Below, piece after piece: positions 54,578-64,000 of a stretch of 64,000 nt of DNA (the first letter of the stretch is position 1; every line of letters starts with the position of its first letter). The DNA lies in NCBI GenBank assembly GCA_031772625.1, contig CM062807.1, positions 1,152,745,007 to 1,152,809,006 on the forward strand, read 5' to 3'. The DNA is from Pinus tabuliformis. Its lineage: Eukaryota; Streptophyta; Pinopsida; Pinales; Pinaceae. Below the pieces are notes generated by a model. That model saw only the letters and a program-made list of their open reading frames with translations, was not told the DNA's origin and did not search any database. The translations under genes and the position numbers were made by a program.

Positions 54578-55662
54578 TGTTGTATAGGTAAATCCTCTCT
54601 GTGGACAGAGGCGATCCCACTTGCCCGAAATGGGTCTAGCAACAATCAATCACGCTACCATGCAAGTTCCTAGTTGCAAATTGAAAGTGGATTATGAGAA
54701 CCAACTTGGAGTCCAGCGATAGTGTCGTAGGCGAGTTGATACTCCCGTTCCCTTGCTCCGGCAGGTCACAATCCTCACGATCTCCGCGAATAGATACCTG
54801 CACATGCAAAGAACGAAGCGAATACCAGCATAAAATCCACTAAATACAACTATATATCGGTCAGAAAATATATAGATCAAACATTATCATGATGAACAAT
54901 AAGAACGGAACCATAATGATAGTCGTTTACTAATGAATAATCAATAGAGAAAAAATACAACCAATGTTCTAACGTTGAATCTCTCCTCTGGTTGGGCGAG
55001 CAGCTACATATGCCTTGCAATAGACCTTTCTCTCTCTTTGATCATGGATACACAACTCAGACTTCTGGCAGCATAACCTCCCTATGCTCCAAGACTCTTA
55101 CTATCACTCAAGCGTTATCACTACTACTCCAAAAACTAGCTTGTCAAATGCATGAGGACAGACTTTTATAGATGGAGAAGGGGAAGAGATACAATGCATC
55201 AAGACACCCATTATGGATTGGCATTATCTCCAAAAAGCCGCTGTGGATAGATGTAAAGGATAGATGATGAGTCTCGACATCTAGAAGATCAGCTTTATCC
55301 TCAAAAGACTTCATGACTTGAAGGGAAAAAACATCCGGGCGCGCATTTATTAAAAATCTTTTCCAAACTCGGTTGGTGCGGGTGTAACTCTGGGACAGAG
55401 CGCCAATTCGCGCGCCTTCTTTTGAGGATCTCCTTCATTGGCGCAGGCAGTACATTGTGGACCCGCACTAATGGAAAAAGGGCACTTTTCAGGGATATTT
55501 TGTAGGAGGTGTCTTCAGGGCACATGAAGTCCATACTGAGGGGAACATAATGCAAGTGTTTTTAAGTTATGTCACTACTCACAGGTCCCGGAATGAGTCC
55601 TCCAAAGTACGGGAAAGGGGTAACAGGGACGGTGACCAATGGTGACAAATTATTGTGTAACA
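54578..55662 (-). repeat. 5' LTR of element B (1,085 bp)
   Basis: TGTTGTATAGG to TTGTGTAACA. The full-length copy, with the 50 bases lost from the left LTR. TATA box TCTATAAAAG (minus) at 55163-55172. Confidence 0.93.
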
Positions 55663-55667
55663 CCTTG

Positions 55668-56631
55668 AATTAAAATTGTGAATTAAAATCGAATTTATTC
55701 TCATCAGCTGCTTGGAAATAATTAATTAATTCATTATGGATTAATTAGTTGGAGAAATTCAAGTTAGAAGTCTTTCTGAAGTCATGCAACAATTATCCCT
55801 TAAATTAAGGAGATTATCCATTAATTAAGGAGATAAGATTGAGTTATATTTGAGTTGTAATTAGTTAGCTCATTTTACTGAGTTAAGTCTAGTTAAATTA
55901 GTTCCAGACTATTTGAGGAACTAATTGTGAGTTATCAGTCAGTTGATGCATGCATGCACTCAACCAGTGTACTCCAGATAACTGAAGATTCCCTCATCAG
56001 AAACTCATGCATGTCTATTCTGAGGAAGACCTCGTTGAGCTAAATGTCAATGAAAATGTATTATCAGTTGCATGTGTTTTCCTATAAAGGAAACTCATGC
56101 ATGCAGTCAAGGTAAGTTTCATTGAGGGTTGCGCAGTTTTGATAGGGTGTGAGATCAATGTGAGAGATCAGTGTTCCACTTGGTTGAGAGTTTTCCACTT
56201 GGTAACAGGAGGATCACCCAAGAGAATCATCGCAAGGAAATATGAGCTTGGAGGGCAGAGGAGAAGGCTTGTGAGAAGCTTTGATTTCCTATGAGCAATC
56301 AGGAGGATTGTATTGAGAGTTGGCTAGCTGTGAGAGCTAAGGCTTTGTATAATTCTGATGTATTTCCACCTTGTATGATAATACAAATAGTGGGGTTTTT
56401 AGCTAAGGCTTTCCCCTGAGTATTTTCTGTGTTTCATGTGCATTGATTCTTCTTCTTCTGGTTATATGTGTTCAGCTCGATCTTGCTCAATCTTTAAGCT
56501 TCTGCAAATTGATAGTAGAAGTAGATTATAGTATTTTGCTTTGGTATATTGCAGTATCGGGTTAATCTACAGTCATATTTTCTACATAGATCTCAGAGGT
56601 AGATTTGTAGAGAATTTGCAGAATTTCTACA
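55668..56631 (+). repeat. LTR fragment of truncated copia element D
   Basis: Ends ...GAATTTCTACA directly before a tRNA-Met primer-binding site (TGGTATCAGAGC, 56632-56643), so this is the 5' LTR of a plus-strand copia element. A TATA-like CCTATAAAGG lies near 56081. Element B is inserted near its left end. The start of the LTR (left of 33012) is not resolved, and no 3' LTR is seen. Confidence 0.7.
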
Positions 56632-56643
56632 TGGTATCAGAGC
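56632..56643 (+). other. Primer-binding site of element D (tRNA-Met)
   Basis: TGGTATCAGAGC immediately after the LTR end, as in element E. Confidence 0.85.
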
Positions 56644-56748
56644 CAAGTTTATCGGAGCAATGAACAGTATACGGAGAAGAGAATTCGAAGTTTGAAGTTC
56701 GGGGTTGCAGGTGCAAATCGAATTCTTATCATACTTCAAGGTTGGCCA

Positions 56749-57540
56749 ATGGCGTTCTATGGCTTGAGACTCGAGTATGCCTTGGAAGGCAGCTCAAATT
56801 ACATAGCATGGAAAGATCACATGGAGGCTGTATTAGAAGACAATAGCTTGAAGGATTTCATTGATCAAGAAATCCAAAAGCCAGCTTCAACTAATGCACA
56901 AGAGTTGTCTGAGTGGAAGAAGTGTGTGGCGAAGGCGAGACGGATCATCTTTGAGGGAGTTCGAGACCATATTGTCTCGAGTCTCCATGTGAAGGATACT
57001 CCATATTCAATGTGGAAGACATTGAAGAACCCCTACGAGAACAGTAGCGACCAGAGGAAATTGGCGCTCAAGGATAAGCTTCGAAGAATCAAGATGGACA
57101 AGGGCGATACTATTTCCACATATCTGAACAAGCTCACCGCTTGCAGAGATGAGCTTGGAAGTGTGTGAATAACTACTGTCGATGATGATATGGTGAGCCT
57201 CACTCTCCTTGGCCTTCCAAAGAGCTGGAATAATTACTAGGACTCTGTGAATGGAAGGGAGAAATTACCGGATTGGGAACGACTCTGGTCGGATATGATG
57301 CAGGAGGAGATCAGGAGGAGCACACGAGATGGTTCTTCATCCAAGGATGATGATGAAGAAAATCTGGCCTTAGCAAGTGAGGCAAGGAAAGGGAAGCGGA
57401 AGGATTCCCATTCCAAATCGAATTCTTCTCATGGAGGGAAGAAGGGTGACAAGTCTAAAGTGAGATGCTTTAATTGTCACGAGATAGGTCATTATGCGAC
57501 TAATTGCCCTTCGAAGAATTCCAAGAAATTAATTTATTAA
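56749..57540 (+). pseudogene. Truncated copia gag (element D)
   Basis: From ATG 56749 (MAFYGLRLEYALEGSSNY) a UBN2-type copia gag: YIAWKDHMEAVLED, PYSMWKTLKNPYE, KLALKDKLRRIKM, then a CCHC knuckle CFNCHEIGHYATNC near 57469-57510. The frame is interrupted by TGA at 57166-57168 and TAG at 57238-57240 and stops at TAA 57538, just after the knuckle. Protease, integrase and RT are missing: AT-rich unrelated DNA follows. The element is therefore cut off at its 3' side. Gag would form virus-like particles in a complete element. Confidence 0.82.
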
Positions 57541-58155
57541 TACAATTTAAAATTAATTTATTATAACATTTTAAATTTTTGTATTTTTATTTTTATTTTA
57601 TTTTAATTTAATTAAATTTAAATTCAGTAGCAGGAACTAGTTACTATGTAACTTTTGTTTTAAATTCGGAAAATAGAAAGTTATAATATCACTAAATAAT
57701 ATAAATTCAAACATCCTATAATCCAGAGTAAGAAAATAGAAAGTTATAATATCACTAAATAATATAAATTCAAACATCCTATAATCCAGAGTAACCAAAG
57801 TTCATTGTTATTTTTATTTTAGAGGTGGGAATGGCCAAGTTTAAGTCAAACAACTAATTAATAGATAATATGAATTTAAACCAATAATATTGTGAAAATC
57901 TATATTTACAATCACTATGCCCCCAAAAATATATTAATTTTGGGTTGTCTATTCAGATTATAATTTTGTCCAGATTGAAATCTTTATTTTTTTAAATTAT
58001 TTTTTGAAAGGTAAAAATAGATTTAACATTATTAAAAAACCTGTTACTCACGATAATCGTGAAGCTCGAAAATTATAATCCAGATTTCTCAACATTTTTA
58101 CAAGATTTTATGAAAATCTTACTTGGCCTTCAAAATACCCGATGAAATACGTTCT
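57541..58155. other. AT-rich spacer downstream of the receptor kinase gene
   Basis: About 600 bases of AT-rich DNA between the end of element D and the stop codon of the kinase gene. It should contain the 3' untranslated region of the kinase gene on the minus strand and a 63-bp tandem duplication (57669-57794). No gene seen. Confidence 0.5.
57669..57794. repeat. Perfect 63-bp tandem duplication
   Basis: 57669-57731 and 57732-57794 are identical (each starting GAAAATAGAAAG and ending CCAGAGTAA). A fresh duplication, as no differences have built up. Confidence 0.93.
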
Positions 58156-62505
<4,350 letters not shown>

Positions 62506-63338
62506 CGCTCCTAGGGCAGGGCAGGGCCTGCAAATGGGCGTTGTCTACCAAGGTGCCAGAAGGCAAAAAGTTGCTGGAATCTGGCTTTTTTTCCTGCAAT
62601 GAAATAAATTTAGTATTATCAAAATTGTTTGACATCTGCATTTTAAATAACTTTAATCTAAATTTCTCAAAATAGTTTGATATTTAAATCTTAAAAATAG
62701 ATAACTTATCAAAATCTTACCAGAATTTTTCTATTACTTTCCTGGCTCCCTGCTGATGTAGGAGCTCAATGCTCTTCCTTAATCGCCTGGCAAAGTTAGA
62801 GCATTTCCATCTTCCTGAGACGAGGCGACATCAACACACGAACGCTGTATTGGGATTTGAAAACACTGGTCGGTATTTATTAGTAAATGAAAAACGCTGT
62901 TCAATTACACGGTCCATGGTCTTGGAATTGCAACTTCGCAACTGGCCATACACGGAATGGACTTTGACTCTATTATCCACGCGTGAAAAAACTTAAAAAA
63001 TGTGTAATTGAGATTCCAAACTTGGCGAGTGGCTCTAATGGCTCCAGACGAAAATTCACGTGGACCTAGACGAAGTACGTTGCACAGGGACTATCAAAAT
63101 ATTCTCTCATATTTCAAAACACATATTTTTTTCATGTGTGGATGTGTTTTTAATTTATTGGTTCGAAACGCGTCGACAAATGATTTTTCATGTTCGCGAA
63201 AGAATCTTTTGTAAACTTGATATAGATCACAGAAATCTAAACTCTACATATATTTTTTATTTTCAGTTTTTTCAATAAAATAATCGAATCATCTTAGTGG
63301 TCAGATTGAGATGCTGACCCCTCCGTGGTGAGATAGAT
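62506..63338 (-). promoter_or_regulatory. 5' flank of the receptor kinase gene
   Basis: Region upstream of ATG 62505. On the minus strand TTTCATTGCAG near 62595-62605 could be an acceptor of a 5' UTR intron. No clear TATA box or named motif was fixed, so the promoter position is a guess from gene orientation. Confidence 0.35.
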
Positions 63339-63660
63339 ATTTTGATATAAATTTCTCTTACATATAAAATATTATTAATTATTGTTTTTTATTTTATTTA
63401 TTAAATATTATTACAATTATATTAGTAAATATAATTAAAAATATTATTTTCTATTATTTAGAAGTTAATTAATTATTATTATATTAGTAGTAAAATAAAT
63501 ATCTTGATATAAATTATATATATATGTATATATGTATATGTAATAAGTTATTATTAATTATTGTTTTTTTTTTTTAATTTTATTTATTAAATACTATTAT
63601 AATTACATTAGTAAATGTGGTAAAAACATTATTTTCTATTATTTATATGTCTATTATTAT
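63339..63660. repeat. Diverged ~155-bp direct duplication, AT-rich
   Basis: 63339-63480 and 63493-63650 share, in order, TTGATATAAATT, TATTATTAATTATTGTTTTT, ATTTTATTTATTAAATA, TACATTAGTAAAT-like and ATTATTTTCTATTATTTA. A TATATATATATGTATATATG microsatellite begins the second copy. Confidence 0.7.
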
Positions 63661-64000
63661 TATTATTATCCAATTTTAAGGTCAGTGCTAACTCACACAC
63701 CAAATTGGTGTATAAGAACACAAGGAGTCCACCTCCAAACAACCATTTGACTGTTAAATCTAGAAAATTATATATACTTTACCTATTATATAGATTATCT
63801 ATTATTAATATAGGTTATTTATTATCAATAATATATCAGAGCAAATTTCAATGCATTGCAGGGAGCCTCGATGGTTTACAAAGCCATCACTAGGTTGTTG
63901 GTTGTTTGAGTAGTTGGTTCGATACTTGTTAAGCTCATAAATCTAGAAGCTAAGCGAATTGTCTTTGATTCGTAGATTTCAAGTGAAATAGTATGGAAAT
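63661..64000. other. Window end, nothing recognised
   Basis: AT-rich DNA with TATTATTATTATTA runs; no gene, LTR end or RNA gene seen. Confidence 0.4.

Larger units (their letters stand above)
33012..55662 (-). mobile_element. Element B: gypsy-type retrotransposon lacking pol, with antisense PMD gene
   Basis: LTRs at 33012-34046 and 54578-55662, 5-bp duplication CCTTG, and a tRNA-Arg type primer-binding site identical to that of element A. The internal sequence, minus element C, is about 7.8 kb. In the sense (minus) direction it has gag with two zinc knuckles and a retropepsin-like protease. No reverse transcriptase, RNase H or integrase is visible, so it would depend on another element. On the opposite strand, near the 3' LTR, is a plant mobile domain pseudogene. 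Element C sits inside the gag-protease frame. Extra ORFs, some antisense, are known from Tat-type elements. Confidence 0.92.

Overview
The window is plant nuclear DNA, almost certainly from a seed plant with a large, repeat-rich genome. The evidence is a seven-exon cysteine-rich receptor-like kinase gene, plant-type Ty1/copia and Ty3/gypsy elements with tRNA-Met, tRNA-Arg and tRNA-Asp type primer-binding sites, and plant mobile domain sequences. A gymnosperm is plausible from the density and size of the gypsy elements, but the sequence alone does not prove it. I saw no bacterial-type operons, CRISPR arrays, rRNA or tRNA genes.

The layout is two nested insertion stacks followed by one host gene. 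Stack 1 (about 145-30384) is a minus-strand pseudogene of replication protein A large subunit (RPA1). It is split by element A (692-29568, target duplication CATAG), a Tat-type Ty3/gypsy element on the minus strand. Element A has LTRs of about 7.25 kb that carry a sense-strand open frame of about 1,255 codons. Its right LTR is itself split by element E (21009-28640), a young, apparently intact Ty1/copia element. From 30385 to 32964 there is non-coding DNA with degenerate 280-bp tandem repeats and a duplicated block of G-box (CACGTGGC) pairs.

Stack 2 is a truncated copia element D (an LTR fragment and a broken gag, about 55668-57540). It is split by element B (33012-55662, target duplication CCTTG), a gypsy-type element on the minus strand that has gag-protease but no reverse transcriptase or integrase. 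Element B also carries an antisense, intron-containing plant mobile domain pseudogene. Element B is split by element C (39139-51879, target duplication GTGAG), an Athila-like gypsy element on the plus strand with an intact gag-pol and an extra third reading frame.

The only apparently intact host gene is the receptor-like kinase on the minus strand (58156-62505, 679 aa predicted). Its introns contain AT-rich minisatellite-like repeats. The last 1.5 kb is its upstream flank.

How the parts relate: elements C and E have intact polyproteins and few LTR differences, so they are recent. Element A has an intact gag-pol, but its LTR-borne frame is broken independently in both LTRs. Element B would need pol proteins from another element. 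The observations most worth pursuing are the protein-coding giant LTR of element A with its TGACG (as-1-like) promoter array, the archaeal-type RNase H placed before the reverse transcriptase in element A, and the fact that three unrelated-looking gypsy elements each carry an extra gene in a different place.
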